A stretch of 64,000 bases of DNA from positions 1,121,001-1,185,000 of the forward strand of contig JBBBDQ010000403.1 of NCBI GenBank assembly GCA_037127315.1, written 5' to 3'. The first letter of the stretch is position 1; every line of letters begins with the position of its first letter. Below, piece by piece: positions 42,481-53,394 of the stretch. The notes beneath the pieces were generated by a model. It saw only the letters and a program-made list of their open reading frames with translations, had not been told where the DNA came from and did no database searches. The position numbers and the translations under genes are program-made. This DNA is from Ascarosepion bandense (lineage: Eukaryota > Mollusca > Cephalopoda > Sepiida > Sepiidae).

Positions 42481-42759
42481 TATTTTATTTTGTAATCATA
42501 TATATAACACTACACAGTGAATATTGGTGGTAATGAAAGAATGCCCGATATGAAAGAACAGGGCTGAAATTAATACTAATAGTGAATACACATTTGTTCT
42601 TCACCGTTTGTTACAGCTCAGAGTTTGGTACTCATGGGAATCGTCAAGCACAAATTGAAAACGTTGTAAAATTTTATCAATAATATTTATAACATTCAGA
42701 TCAGATAGTAGAGCAGCTTTTACTGATGATATGTAAAATGTCATACATATCATCTAAAG

Positions 42760-42760
<1 letters not shown>

Positions 42761-42800
<40 letters not shown>
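42761..42800. repeat. (TG)n microsatellite
   Basis: 20 TG units. Confidence 0.95.
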
Positions 42801-42803
<3 letters not shown>

Positions 42804-42944
42804 TGAGTTAGGCAAATGTAAGTGTGACAGAGTATATTTATCCGATGCAAAAGCCTCGTTAACCACAATAAGAGTGACATTGGTAGTGTTACGAGGAAGC
42901 ATTTATATATGAAAACAAATAATATTAATAATGTCTAAATAGTT

Positions 42945-43605
42945 ATAGTAAGGGATTCTATTGAGTCCTACTTGTTATAACAAAAAAGTTTTAATTCAGA
43001 AAGTAGTTGTTAAATAGAGAAATTAGGAATAGAACGTTTTGGAAGGTTCTAGAAAATTCCAGTAAAATCCGGAGAATTGGAAATGTTCTAGAAATACACA
43101 AATTAGGTGTTACCCCTTATAAAAATAGGTTTTGGGAAGAGAGTAGTTAGTTGTTAACAGGATTTGCTGACATTATCAACTTCGGCCTGATTCGTGGATC
43201 TGTGCATCCAGCCGAAAGAATCTCTAAGAAAAGTTGCCGACCAACTAAAACCTGAAAGAGAACTTCATGGAACTAAAAAGGTAAATAGATAATTTTGACT
43301 CTTTCATTGACCAAACTAATAATTATTCTTTATATACACATTTGAGGATTTCCTAAAAGTATAGCACTTAAACTTCTTCGCTATCTTAACTGGGTAAAGA
43401 TATTTGACATCTTCCTTCCCCTTCGCAACACTTACCCGTTTCTCTGCCAGTAGTAAACTCTGTTTTCTGTTTTGAATGCAAAAAATTGCAAATTTTGTAT
43501 ATATATAATTTTGAGTTTATCGTAAATTAAATATTTGTATGTGATTTTTAACTGAGTTTTAGTCAATCATTTTTTTTTTTTTTGTTACATTTAACACGTA
43601 ACAGT
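42945..43605. repeat. Interspersed repeat Q (reverse) and associated segment
   Basis: 42955-43170 is the complement of 9780-10010 (ATTGAGTCCTACTTGTT; AATTAGGTGTTACCCC). 43525-43605 (TGAGTTTTAGTCAATCATTT; TTACATTTAACACGTAACA) matches 9385-9455 in direct orientation. Confidence 0.55.
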
Positions 43606-43631
43606 AGACCTCTCAGATATTATAAGTACTA

Positions 43632-43895
43632 TGCTGGGATGTGCGGTGTGGTGCAGTGGATATCGGCTCGGAACGAGAAATCGGAGAGCAGAGTTCGAAT
43701 TCCAGTTGAATTCGTTTCATGCACTTACGTGAAAAAGGTCTCTTCTCCCTCCAGTTATAGGTTGAATCGCAGAGCAGTCTACCACAGAAAGTAATGACAA
43801 ACTACTGCGGGAAAAATTTTCTCATTCATGTCTCCTTCGAAACATGATCATCCAAGCGTGTATCATATATGGCACTTAACTGATTGACTATGATG
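43632..43895 (+). repeat. SINE-A with internal deletion
   Basis: Head CTGGGATGTGCGGTGTGGTG and GGATATCGGCTCGGAACGAG intact. The body is shortened between CACTTACGTG and TCTCTTCTCCCTCCAGTTAT. Ends ATGGCACTTAACTGATTGAC. Confidence 0.8.
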
Positions 43896-43899
43896 GGAA

Positions 43900-45190
43900 T
43901 AATTTTACATGCGGGGTGTGTTAGAAAACCAGTAGAAACTGCTCTGGTCATACCTGTTACTTGAGCAAGCTGAACAGAATTTACAAATCAGGTCAGGTCC
44001 TGTACATAACAACTTAATTTGCCACGCCTGCTATGAGCTTTGCAAATCACTTTCCGACTTCAGGAGCTATTGTCGTTCTTATCCTTATAAGAGCCAAGAA
44101 AATTAATCAAACGTGTCAGCGATGGTCACACTCGTTTAACATGTCGACATACCATGTATGTATTAATTAAATTTATTATATAAACAATAAAATAATGTAT
44201 TTGTAAGAATTTTATATCTCACAAAGAAATTAAAACGTTTTGCATAAACACCGATTAATATTGCAAAATATTGTGAAAATATATATCAACACATTGAGTG
44301 CCAACCACGAGATAACTCATGGGTGGCGGTTTTTATTATGACACATCTGACACTCTAATCTCCTCGTCTCAAAATTATGTTGCGTGCGCTAACTGGCCGT
44401 AAGTTACTCGCACCCGAGTCTGCAGCTGTTCGCTTCCGTTCCGCACCAGGTGATCGAAGATATCAAATGATCAGTCGAAGATCTTTCACCCTCTCTGCCC
44501 TCGTTGTGATTTCTCAGAGAAGTAAAAGACCTGGAGACAAGAGGCGGTAGAATCTTTATGCTGTTTTCTCAACTACTGAAAACAAGAGGTGGTTGGGTGC
44601 ACATGCAAAAATAAAGAGAAATAGTCAAGAACAAGAAAGCATGAAGGCCAGTCTATGTGGGCTGATGATTATATTGTAATTCTCTGTACATCGAGAGAGA
44701 AAGAATAGTAAATATAAAAAAAAAATAATAAGAACTAAAAACAGAATACATTCCAACTTTTTCAAAGTCCACAACTACTACTGCTATGTCTGTTGTTGTT
44801 ATTAGCGCGTGGAAGAAAGAAAGAGAGGGGAGGATTTTTTCTTACGTCTTTCACTTCACGCGTTCTTCGTCTGTCCCGTTTTTTTGACGTTCTCTGTACG
44901 CTGTTCTCTTCAGCGATATTCATGCAACTAGCGTGTGTGTGTGGGGAGAGAGAGTGAGAGAGAGAAAGAGAGAGGGGGATTTTTCTCATCTTTCACTTCA
45001 CGCGTTCCGAGCGGTTCTCTCCTCTGAAATCGTTTCAATCTGGCGCGGGTTGGGGAGGACATTGGAATGTCCTCCCATTAAAATATAACGTCAACTTCTT
45101 GGTCTGCTTCATCTAAATTGCCCATATTTTTCTGCCACTTCGCCGACCTTACCCATTCACCTGTCAGCGTTAATTACAATTGCATTCTTC
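43900..45190. other. Non-coding stretch with a short duplication
   Basis: GAAAGAGAGGGGAGGATTTT, then CTTTCACTTCACGCGTTC (44818-44870) is partly repeated at 44955-45010. ACATTGAGTGCCAACCACGA near 44291 recalls DNA-transposon ends but has no partner that I can see. No protein recognised. Confidence 0.35.
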
Positions 45191-45719
45191 GTAGGTGACC
45201 TTCTTCAAAAATCTAAAGTTAATTTTACCATTTGTCGTTCGTCCTCTTTTTTCCGAGAGAACGCTGAGGAGGGCACAGAAAGAAAGAACCAGGGTTCTCT
45301 CCCCTCACCAGATCATCTGGACATCGTCATATTATCAACATGTCATACAACAAAGCCATAGGTTTCGCCTCTCTACTTCTCTCGGCCACCCAGGCGTTTA
45401 TTCCCCCCTCTCTCTCCCCCTCTCTCTCTCACTTTCAGCCTCCCCTCCCCAAGAAAAGAAAGAAATGTTGATTCTTTTCTGTGAACAAAAATATATATAC
45501 ACACAGAAATATTTTCCAAATATCTATACTTGGATTCAAATCCAGGTTCAGTCGATACCCATTTAACGTGTGTGCATAAGGAATACTTACAGTGTTACAC
45601 GCAGACCACAAGTTATCTCGTTAATTTTTTTTTTTTGTTTTTTTTGTTTTTTGTTTTGTTTTTTATTTTGGTCTTGCCATCAAAGCTACAACTAGATCGT
45701 TTTTCCGTTGTTGTTTTCA

Positions 45720-45978
45720 AGATATTCCATTCTACTGACCACACTAATAAAAATTTATTCACTATGTCTGACTATTCTAGAACACGTAACAACGAATTAA
45801 AAATAATAACCCAGCACAGTAGAACTAATATTAGACAAAACTTTTTTTTTGTAACAGAGTCACAAAGTATTGGAATGCACTACCATCACACATAAAATTG
45901 GCAAAAACTCTTACGGAATTTAAAAGCCTTATTGAAAAGGATAAGACACTATTAAAATTAAAATATGAGTTTGATTAG
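45720..45978 (+). pseudogene. CR1/L2-like RT C-terminus
   Basis: Frame: TMSDYSRTRNNELKIITQHS, RTNIRQNFF and, after a one-step frame change, NRVTKYWNALPSHIKLAKTL, TEFKSLIEKDKTL, stop. The pattern RxxxxxNxxFxxRVxxxWNxLPxxI...F is the usual C-terminus of CR1/L2-like non-LTR polyproteins. The only defect visible is the T-run frameshift near 45845. Confidence 0.65.
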
Positions 45979-46082
45979 AGATGGGAATAATTTATTTTCT
46001 CTCCATCTCGGCCATGCCACAACGCTAAGAGAGGGGAGAGGGGATTTAAGAAGGGACACACGAGAGGCCGCGAGGCCTAGAA

Positions 46083-46108
46083 GTCCTAACCTACCTAACC
46101 TAACCTAA
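46083..46108. repeat. Short CCTAA-type run
   Basis: CCTAACCTACCTAACCTAAC, CTAA lies about 100 bp after the LINE C-terminus above. It equals (TTAGG)n on the other strand, but is only about five imperfect units. Confidence 0.6.
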
Positions 46109-46354
46109 GTAACTGGCAACTGGCGCCTAAGACTGTAATGAAAAAAAAACAAAAAAAAAACATACTGTCAACTAAAAATTAAAACATTTTCTGGAAAAAA
46201 AATTAATTGAAAAAATATAGCATAAACGAAGAATGAAAAAAAAACTGCCCGAATTGCTATTATAAAGTTGGAATTTGATGTCAGGTTTTGTAACGGACCA
46301 CTGGTGGTCAAAGATATTAATTCACTCGAAACCAGAGCCAAGCGATTTTTTCTG

Positions 46355-46475
46355 CGCCTTGAGCTAGGGTAATAGTTAACAGGTTTGGCTGGTTGTGCTC
46401 TAGTAGTGAGTTGGTTTCTTACTTGGTGCCTAATAATTGTGTCCTTGGTCCAAACTAAGCAAAACTCTTATGAGC
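46355..46475 (+). repeat. SINE-B relic
   Basis: GAGCTAGGGTAATAGTTAAC (box-A-like), then TAGTGAGTTGGTTTCTTACT and CCTTGGTCCAAACTAAGC. Diverged. Confidence 0.45.
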
Positions 46476-46807
46476 GAACGTATGTTCCGTACGACAATCC
46501 CTTTCTCAAAGACGAGCCTCTCGCTACTTTATTGCTATTTTTATTTTGATGTTCTGACGAACTACATTCCTTAATTCCACTAGTTCAGAACGTCACAGCT
46601 AGGACCCACCATGCCTCGTACACAGGGTCGAATCATCCTCATTCTCTTCGTTTTCCACTGGTAAGATGTACATTTCACTCAGATTACTTTTTCCTCCAGA
46701 ACTGTTACTTTGTGGAACTGACTCCAAAGAGAATTCTTCCTTGATCACTACAATCTTAATCTCTTCAATTCTAGAGCCAATCGCTACCTATCTTATAATA
46801 TATCTTT

Positions 46808-47345
46808 TCTTCTTCTTTTATGTACCCTGTCCTTTCAGGACGTAGGCGATCATGGCTTTCCACATCTCCCTATTCCTGATGGCTCTAAGCACGCTTTCTC
46901 CTGTTACACCACGCAACCCACGTTCCGTCATTCACCTGATCAGGTCCTTCAAATATGTTATCCGCTGCATTCCCCTGTCTCTTTTCCCCTCTATCTGGCC
47001 TGTTAGTATCAGGTTCTCCAAGCCCTCCTTCCTCATTGTGTGTCACAGGAACTTCAGTTGTCTCTTCCTGATGTTCAGTATTAATTTTCTTTTCGTTTCC
47101 ATCCTTTCCAAAACCTCATCATTGCTCACATGCTCGATCCATGATATTCGCAGCATCCTTCGGTAGAACCACATTTCAGTTGCTTCTGATTATTCCTTCA
47201 TCTTTAATGATATTGTCCAACATTCACTGCCATATTGAAGAACTGACATCCCATAGCAATCCAGTACTCTCTTCTTTGTTTCTAGCGAAATTGTCCTGTT
47301 CCTTAATACTTTACTCAACTTCTGGAACGCTTCACTTACCTCTTA
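46808..47345 (-). pseudogene. LINE-W, 3' fragment
   Basis: Minus strand contains the MWFYRRMLRISW... region, the HAMRKEGLENLILTGQ-like region and the 3' end CCTGAAAGGACAGGGTACAT with a GAA-type tail. It extends further 5' than the 16.4-kb copy (plus-strand TTCACTGCCATATTGAAGAA is the complement of the YGSE segment). Frameshifts near 47040 and 47185. Confidence 0.75.
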
Positions 47346-47504
47346 ATATACACTTCTTACTTGCTCTCTTTACTCACTGATAACAACTTCATTCAGTAGC
47401 GCTCTACCTTCAGTGGATTTTTAGCCTTGCATTGGAAAAATAATAGCGTAAAAATGAAAAGTCCTTTTAATTTTTTCATTGTTTTTCTCTAGCTGAAGGC
47501 TGCA

Positions 47505-47800
47505 TTGGCGTAGACTAATGGTTAACGAGCTAGTCGGGTTAACCATTACTACTGAGTATTGAATCCGATACTCACTAAGTGCTTATACTTGTGACTCAGA
47601 GTCAGACTAAGTTAAGCTTAGTAAATGATAAGTGATTTTCATTGTATATCTTCTTTTTTTTTTGAGTCAAAGTCTTTAACTGCAGCAACTTATAAGTTAC
47701 TCCGTGTAGAATAAAAGTAAACGATTAATCTAACTGAACATTAGTTCTTTGTAGCGAGTTTGATTCTCACTAGGTTGTCTCGTACTTAGGATATTTATAC
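47505..47800 (+). repeat. SINE-B copies, one nearly complete and one partial
   Basis: GGCGTAGACTAATGGTTAAC, TACTGAGTATTGAATCCGAT and CTAAGTTAAGCTTAGTAAAT make up the first. TAGCGAGTTTGATTCTCACT near 47753 is a box-B-side scrap just before SINE-A. Confidence 0.5.
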
Positions 47801-47802
47801 GT

Positions 47803-48050
47803 AACCAGTCAGTTAAGTGCCATACTTGATACACTCTCTGGGCGATCATGTCTCGAAAGAGACATGACTGAATAGGCAGAAAATCATCCCGCAGTAGGTT
47901 GCCATCTGTGGTAGACTGGTTGACAGCCAAGGCTATAAAACCCAATCTGTCCTATTATTTAACCCATAACTGGAAGGAAGAGACGGATTAATACCTTTCC
48001 CAAAGGTATTTGTGCGTAAGTGAATGCAAGGAATTCAACTGGAATCTAGG
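47803..48050 (-). repeat. SINE-A, head-truncated
   Basis: CAGTCAGTTAAGTGCCATAC, the palindrome (CATGTCTCGAAAGAGACATG), CGCAGTAGGTTGCCATCTGT and GTATTTGTGCGTAAGTGAAT, ending within GAATTCAACTGGAAT. The tRNA-like head is missing. Confidence 0.8.
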
Positions 48051-48059
48051 CCTAATAAG

Positions 48060-48720
48060 TTCCTTGTACTGGGTATGACAATAAACTACATTCAACACGA
48101 AGGCCTCTGATCGGGAGGTTTTGAAGAGCGTGGGATTGTGTAGTGAAAGAACAATAAAATTTCAATATTTCATAAAAGGCTAAAAGTTGGTAAACCATTT
48201 ACGTTTTCCATAAAGAAATAAAGACAAGGATAAAATAGGCCAAAAGATGATTCTTCCTAAATGGAAGTGAAAGAAGAAAAAAGATTGTTAAATGAATCCC
48301 ATCTGTGAACCAATCAGAAATCAAGAGACAATTCTGAAATTAATTCCTTGTTTTCGGAAAAATGTAAAAACAGACAAGAGACGATCAGGAAAAGGAACCA
48401 GAAAGTCGATAAAATAATTTTTGTTCGTTCTCCCATTCCTACATTTTCGGACACCTAAAAAATCCCTCAGAGAGCCTGACCTGGTTGCTAGCACCAGTTA
48501 GAGTCCTAGCTATAAGCAAATAGTGAACCTCCAAAATGAGGTCAAAACATTATAAAAATATATTTTTATAGTAACAATATATTTTCATCGTAAAATTTTA
48601 TAGCAGCAATACATTTTTGTGGTAAAATATATATATATATATATCAACAATACTTTTTTAGAGAAAAACATTTACCAAAAGTAACTTCTAAGAAAATTAA
48701 ATTTCGGCACTAAATGACCC
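48060..48720 (-). repeat. Repeat R segments
   Basis: GAAGGCCTCTGATCGGGAGG (48100) and, after about 350 bp of other sequence, CTAGCACCAGTTAGAGTCC (48490), ATATTTTTATAGTAACAAT modules and GGCACTAAATGACCCATGAG (48704) follow repeat R in reverse. Confidence 0.5.
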
Positions 48721-48729
48721 ATGAGGAGC

Positions 48730-49810
48730 TGCTGTGACGTTAAACAAGCATAAGTTCCAACAACTATGGCTTCTGTGACGATTATGTCTTTACTACCGAT
48801 TCCCGCCTTTCTTTCGTCTATTTCTGAATCCAGCAGCAGAAATAAGTGCGTGGGTGCATTAGAAAGTTGCAAAGTTCTCGCTTACATTCATGCAATATCA
48901 TAGCGATGACGAATGACTTCACTCTCTCTCCCTTTAACTCTCTTTTCCTTCCCTCTATTTCTATCTGTTCTCACATAGTTACTCACTGTCCTCTTTTTGC
49001 TTTTATTATCTTCATTCTCTTTCAAAGAACCTCTCTTTATTTCTTTATCTAATTTCTATTCGTCTTTTCCACGTGGTGACGTTCTTGCTTTAAAAGAATC
49101 CTCCCTTTTCTTTTTAGCAAGTGAACTTTGGGACAAATTAAAAAGTAACTTATTGAAGAGCAAGTACGAATACAAAAAAGTTAGCATTTATAGAATTCTT
49201 AAACGAGAACACGTAGACATTTCAAGCGGTTGAAAGGAAAAGAAAAAAAAAGCATAAATTAAAACTAAAAGGATTTGTTTACAAATAAAACAAATATGTA
49301 CAATCGTACAATACACATGCACTTCTTTCTCTTAACATACATATTTCACGTGTACAAATTAGTTTGAAAACATTTTAAAATAATGTACGATAATCGTAAA
49401 AGAACTTTATTGAGCATTGTGATGTACATATTATTAAAAATAGAAAATGCCACCATAGCAGTAAATAGAGATATGCATATTCGATGTTATTACAATGTAA
49501 TAACGTCATCATCTCCCATTATTACGCAAGTGGTCATAACCGTAATTTAAAAGTTACAGATTTTACGGAGTCGAGTTAAATCTTATACAAAGTCACAATA
49601 GTAGCGGGTCGAATTTTTTTACGTTAACCATGGCTTACAAAATTAAATTACTAAGCATTTACTCGGCTACGTGATTAAAACGATTAAGTCATACGATACT
49701 ACTTATAGTAATAATACGACAGCAATGCGGTCATACTTATTTGCAAAGCGTAGTTTTGAAACAATGCCACAAATCAGGGCTACCCAGTGAGGATCGTAAA
49801 CAATAAGTAA
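48730..49810. other. Non-coding stretch
   Basis: No recognised family. Overlapping short frames near 48.85-49.23 kb are Ser/Phe-rich without motifs. Confidence 0.35.
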
Positions 49811-49811
49811 T

Positions 49812-50165
49812 TGGAGTAGATAGACTAAACTATCGCCCGGTTCACACTCCACCCACGTCTATTAAACAGGTGAAGAGGCTCATCCCTTGCTCCTTGTTCA
49901 GGATGTGGTTTCCGGCTTTCTCTTTTCCAATCTTTTCACTCTTTCCTTTTTTTTTCTTTCTCAATTGGAGTAGATAGACTAAACTATCGCCCGATTCACA
50001 CTCCACCCATGTCTATTGAACAGGTGAAGAGGATCATCCCTTGTTCCTTGTTTAGGATGTGGTCTCCGGCTTTCTCCTTTCTAATCTTTTCATTCCTACG
50101 TAGCCCCCTGCGCTTCAGTGGCGTTACCGCCTTGCTCGGGGTGATATGATTAAAAAAAAAAAATA
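49812..50165 (+). repeat. SINE-C with two tandem heads and intact tail
   Basis: ATTGGAGTAGATAGACTAAA, CTATCGCCCGGTTCACACTC, CACCCACGTCTATTAAACAG and TCTTTTCCAATCTTTTCACT, then a T-rich joint and a second head (CAATTGGAGTAGATAGACTA), ending TACGTAGCCCCCTGCGCTTC, AGTGGCGTTACCGCCTTGCT, CGGGGTGATATGATT and A-run. Confidence 0.85.
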
Positions 50166-50169
50166 AAAA

Positions 50170-50850
50170 AATAAAAAAAAAAACATGCTAGCAAACCCAC
50201 TCTTATTCCATACTGAGTGACCCTAATAGTTATTTACTAAACATGGGTTAGTTTTGACACAAGTCCAATAGACTACTCAGCAGTAATCTTCAATACATTC
50301 ACTAGCCAATCATTTCCATATTCTGAAGCGTTTAGTTAATGCTGTTGTCAGATGTAAAGTTCCAACGAACCAAATTTAAAGTTTTTATGTGTGAAGAAAT
50401 TACAAATTAACTTTTTATCAATGCAAACTGTTTTAAAATAAAACGAGAAAAACACTGGAGTTTAAAAATTCTACAGATATACACGTCACTATTAACATTC
50501 TTCAGATTTAAATTAACGGCATTAAATTTGAATGTTGTTGTTAAAAAGAAGGCGCGGAAATGTACAGTTTTTAACGTTAAATCTTCGCCTCTTGCCACAT
50601 TACAGAAAACAATGACAGAATTATTGTTCCTTTGTTTGTCAACAAAAGATAATGCTTTTTTAAAAAAATGGTAGAACTGTTAATAAAAACAAATATAATT
50701 TTTTAGATAGTTTATTTTAATGAGAGAAATTAACTTTTACGCCATACAAAAAGTTACTTACATGTTTATGAACAATTTTAATTAAAAAAGAGCTTCAGTA
50801 GAACGTTATTTATTCAATGTAAGAAAAGACGCTTTACAGAGAGAATTTTC
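50170..50850. other. A+T-rich non-coding stretch
   Basis: No repeat family or protein recognised. Confidence 0.4.
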
Positions 50851-50851
50851 T

Positions 50852-50985
50852 AAGCGCCGCTTAGATGTAACACAAAGTCGAAAGTGTGTAGCACCCAGTG
50901 AGGATCAAACTCACTATTCAGTCGTAATTAATCAAGCGAGACAAGCTTGCTAACCACCACACTACGTCGAGGTTCATATATATCG
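50852..50985 (-). repeat. SINE-B copy
   Basis: CGCTTAGATGTAACACAAAG, GAGGATCAAACTCACTATTC and ACAAGCTTGCTAACCACC ACAC are the complement of the SINE-B order (AAGCTTG, GTTTGATCCTC, TGTTACATCTAAGCG). Confidence 0.65.
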
Positions 50986-50992
50986 CTCATTC

Positions 50993-51169
50993 AATGAAAT
51001 GAATTAGACGTCCTTAGCTATTGGGCGCGTATAATGATATGGGCTAAAAAGTCTACCTACTTCCGCCAAACGCCCATAGCCCAGGGGTAGAGTCGCCGAC
51101 TGACGCCATTTCGGTCGGGTTTCAATCCTGATGAGCTGTGATACGGCGAAACAGATCTGTCTGCGGATG

Positions 51170-51172
<3 letters not shown>
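50993..51172 (+). repeat. SINE-H copy, hammerhead joined to box B by deletion
   Basis: Leader TTAGCTATTGGGCGCGTATA, box A CATAGCCCAGGGGTAGAGTC, box B GGGTTTCAATCCTGATGAGC, where the box B end runs straight into the hammerhead core. About 30 bp, including the 5' strand of stem I, are lost relative to 1.9 and 61.7 kb. GAAA and stem III are intact (CGGCGAAACAGATCTGTCTG). Without stem I it should not self-cleave. Confidence 0.75.

Positions 51173-51218
<46 letters not shown>
51173..51218. repeat. (AT)n microsatellite
   Basis: About 22 TA units after SINE-H. Confidence 0.95.
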
Positions 51219-51219
<1 letters not shown>

Positions 51220-51220
<1 letters not shown>

Positions 51221-52680
51221 AGAGAGAGAGGTCCCTTTCAAAAATAGCATATGAAAAAAATGCATGATGGAAAAAATGTTCCAAGCTTTAAAAAGTTTCT
51301 ACCATCAACTCAAAATGTTTGAGAAAAAGCCAAGACAAATTTTTTTTTATTATTAAATTATTTTTTTAACCCTTTTTAACCATCAAAATTTTGGTGAATT
51401 TTTTTTCTTGTGTCAGCTGGTGGCCATAAGTTAATATAAAAAATTTTAGCGTATTATTAAGGTGAAAAACTCACAGATTTGGAAATTATATACTTATACA
51501 TAAATTAATTAAATTATTTTTATATATATTTCTTTTTGAAAAATTTTTGTAAAAATATTTTTATTGCATCTGTTATTTAATTTTATTAAATAATATTTAA
51601 TTTTACGAAATTTCAAGAAATTCATTTTTGAAGCGTTTAATGAATATTTGTATTAGTTTTAAACAAGAATCTTTGGAGAATTTAAATCATCATTTTTTTT
51701 AAGTCAAATAAAACCCCCAGTTACCGAAATCTGCTCTGAATCGTAAAAGAATAATAATAATAATAAAGCGAATAAAACTAAGAGATTATTTAATTAGAAA
51801 AGCCTTTAATTGCTATAGTCTTAAGAAAAAAGTTTTTCGAATAAGAAATTTTTGCAAGAATTATTTTCATGTTTTTTTCTTTTTTTAATTATAATTCTGT
51901 ATTCATTTCTACAGGTTAGTTAATATTGTTATTAAGTAAAAACTATATTTGTTAATCATAAATAAAAAGGTTTACTAGAATTCAGCGATCCCCACTATTT
52001 TAAAAAGAAATTTGGATTTTTTTGTGTGTATAAGCGTCACGATTTTTTGTAAATACGGACGCCCATACTCGACATTATCAGAAAATAAGAATAATAACTA
52101 TGGTAAATTTAAAGCCAAAGTGCCTAAAAATCAATAACATATTAAATGTCTTTGAATATTTGCATAGATTTTTAAGCTTACTAGGTAGTTAAAATTATAT
52201 AAAAAAAGGTACTTACGTTATATTCGTCAAGTAATTTTTACAGATATGTCCTCCATAGAAAAAGATTTCCAAACATAAGTAGTTCGAGACAGTTGTCAAC
52301 ACCTCATAAAAAAACATATCCGCGTTAAAAATACTTTTCTGTGATATTTTAAACAAAAATTAATTAATATTTATTTCAAATCAGATTAATTAAATTTGAA
52401 ATCATCTAATCTTTTCCAAATAAACTTTCAGAAAAGTATATTCTATTTTTGAAAATTTTGTTTAAGAAAATTGGTGTTAAAATCAGCCATTTTTAGCGAT
52501 TTAAAAAATAATTTAAATTCATTTTGAAATACAGAAAAATCTTTTGTTAATTGGAAATATTAAATTTAAATCTATTAGCTTGTAATTTAAATTCGAAAGC
52601 TACAGGAAACGATGGGTAGGTTGTCACCAAATTATATTTTTAATGCGCGTTGTTTGTTTTTATTTTATCGACATCGCAGT
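51220..52680. other. Very A+T-rich stretch, no features
   Basis: Long A/T runs with an (AAT)n stretch near 51751. No protein, tRNA or repeat family recognised. Confidence 0.5.
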
Positions 52681-52684
52681 ATTG

Positions 52685-53394
52685 TAGGGTCAGTTGGGCA
52701 CCGACAGTGAGATAAAAACCATCATGATGCAATTCATTTTGCCAGAAATTTGAAAACAGCATACTTTAGTGCTTGGAATTCGCGCTGGAAGTTCCAATAC
52801 GAACATTTTAATCTGTTTAGGTATCATTCTCAAGACAGTGCAGAGGGTTCGGAAAGAGTTGGAGGAGTCTAATGGTGATTACGAAGGTGCTTGTAGTATT
52901 CGACAATATTCTTCCATTCATTTTCACGCAAGGCCTCAGACTCAACAAGAAAGCATTGAGGAGGTAAGCCTACCCTGGATCAAGACAGCAATAGAGAACG
53001 CAGTTATGGCTGTCAAACGAGTTCTGTGACCACATCACTCCTTACATCTGGCCACCTAATTACCCAGACTGTAACCTGCTTGATTATTAGGTGTAGGGCG
53101 CAGTTGAGTATGAAACCAACAAAACTATTTGTAACACCAAAGATAAACTGAAAGCAAGGATTATGACAGCATTCACCAATTTTAACACGGAGACCGTCTC
53201 GAAGAGATGCCAGAGATTCCGAGGTCGTCTGGAAGAAGTGGTTGAAACCAATGACGATTTTATTGAATAATTTTAATCTTTAGTATTTCCAGATATTTTT
53301 GTGTAATTTTGGTAAATATATCTGTTAAAATGAGATGTCAGTGTTATTTTATTTTTGAGTTCTTTTGAAGACAATTTACCCATCGCACCCTGCA
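52685..53394 (+). pseudogene. mariner-like transposon with internal deletion
   Basis: 5' end TAGGGTCAGTTGGGCA and 3' end TACCCATCGCACCCTGCA are imperfect inverted ends. The N-terminal HTH part is seen as IRAGSSNTNILICLGIILKT, VQRVRKELEESNGDYEG. Then coding jumps to the C-terminus: NEFCDHITPYIWPPNYPDCN, LLDY, stop, V, stop, GAVEYETNKTICNTKDKL, KARIMTAF, RFRGRLEEVVETNDDFIE. The PDxxxLDY motif of the catalytic core is partly kept. Two TAG codons replace residues of the usual DYYVWG, and the middle third is deleted (710 bp against about 1.3 kb for the family), so it is non-autonomous. Confidence 0.8.

Noticed and set aside
44281..44340. ACATTGAGTGCCAACCACGA considered as a piggyBac-like end
   Set aside because: No matching inverted end or TTAA duplication was found nearby, and no transposase.
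45195..45566. Open frame of 123 codons, Ser/Leu-rich
   Set aside because: Composition comes from CT-rich sequence; no motif, no homologous frame elsewhere.
52769..53029. 86-codon open frame considered as a new small gene
   Set aside because: Its first 40 residues are the mariner HTH region and the rest is out of phase with the conserved C-terminus downstream; it is part of the deleted mariner.
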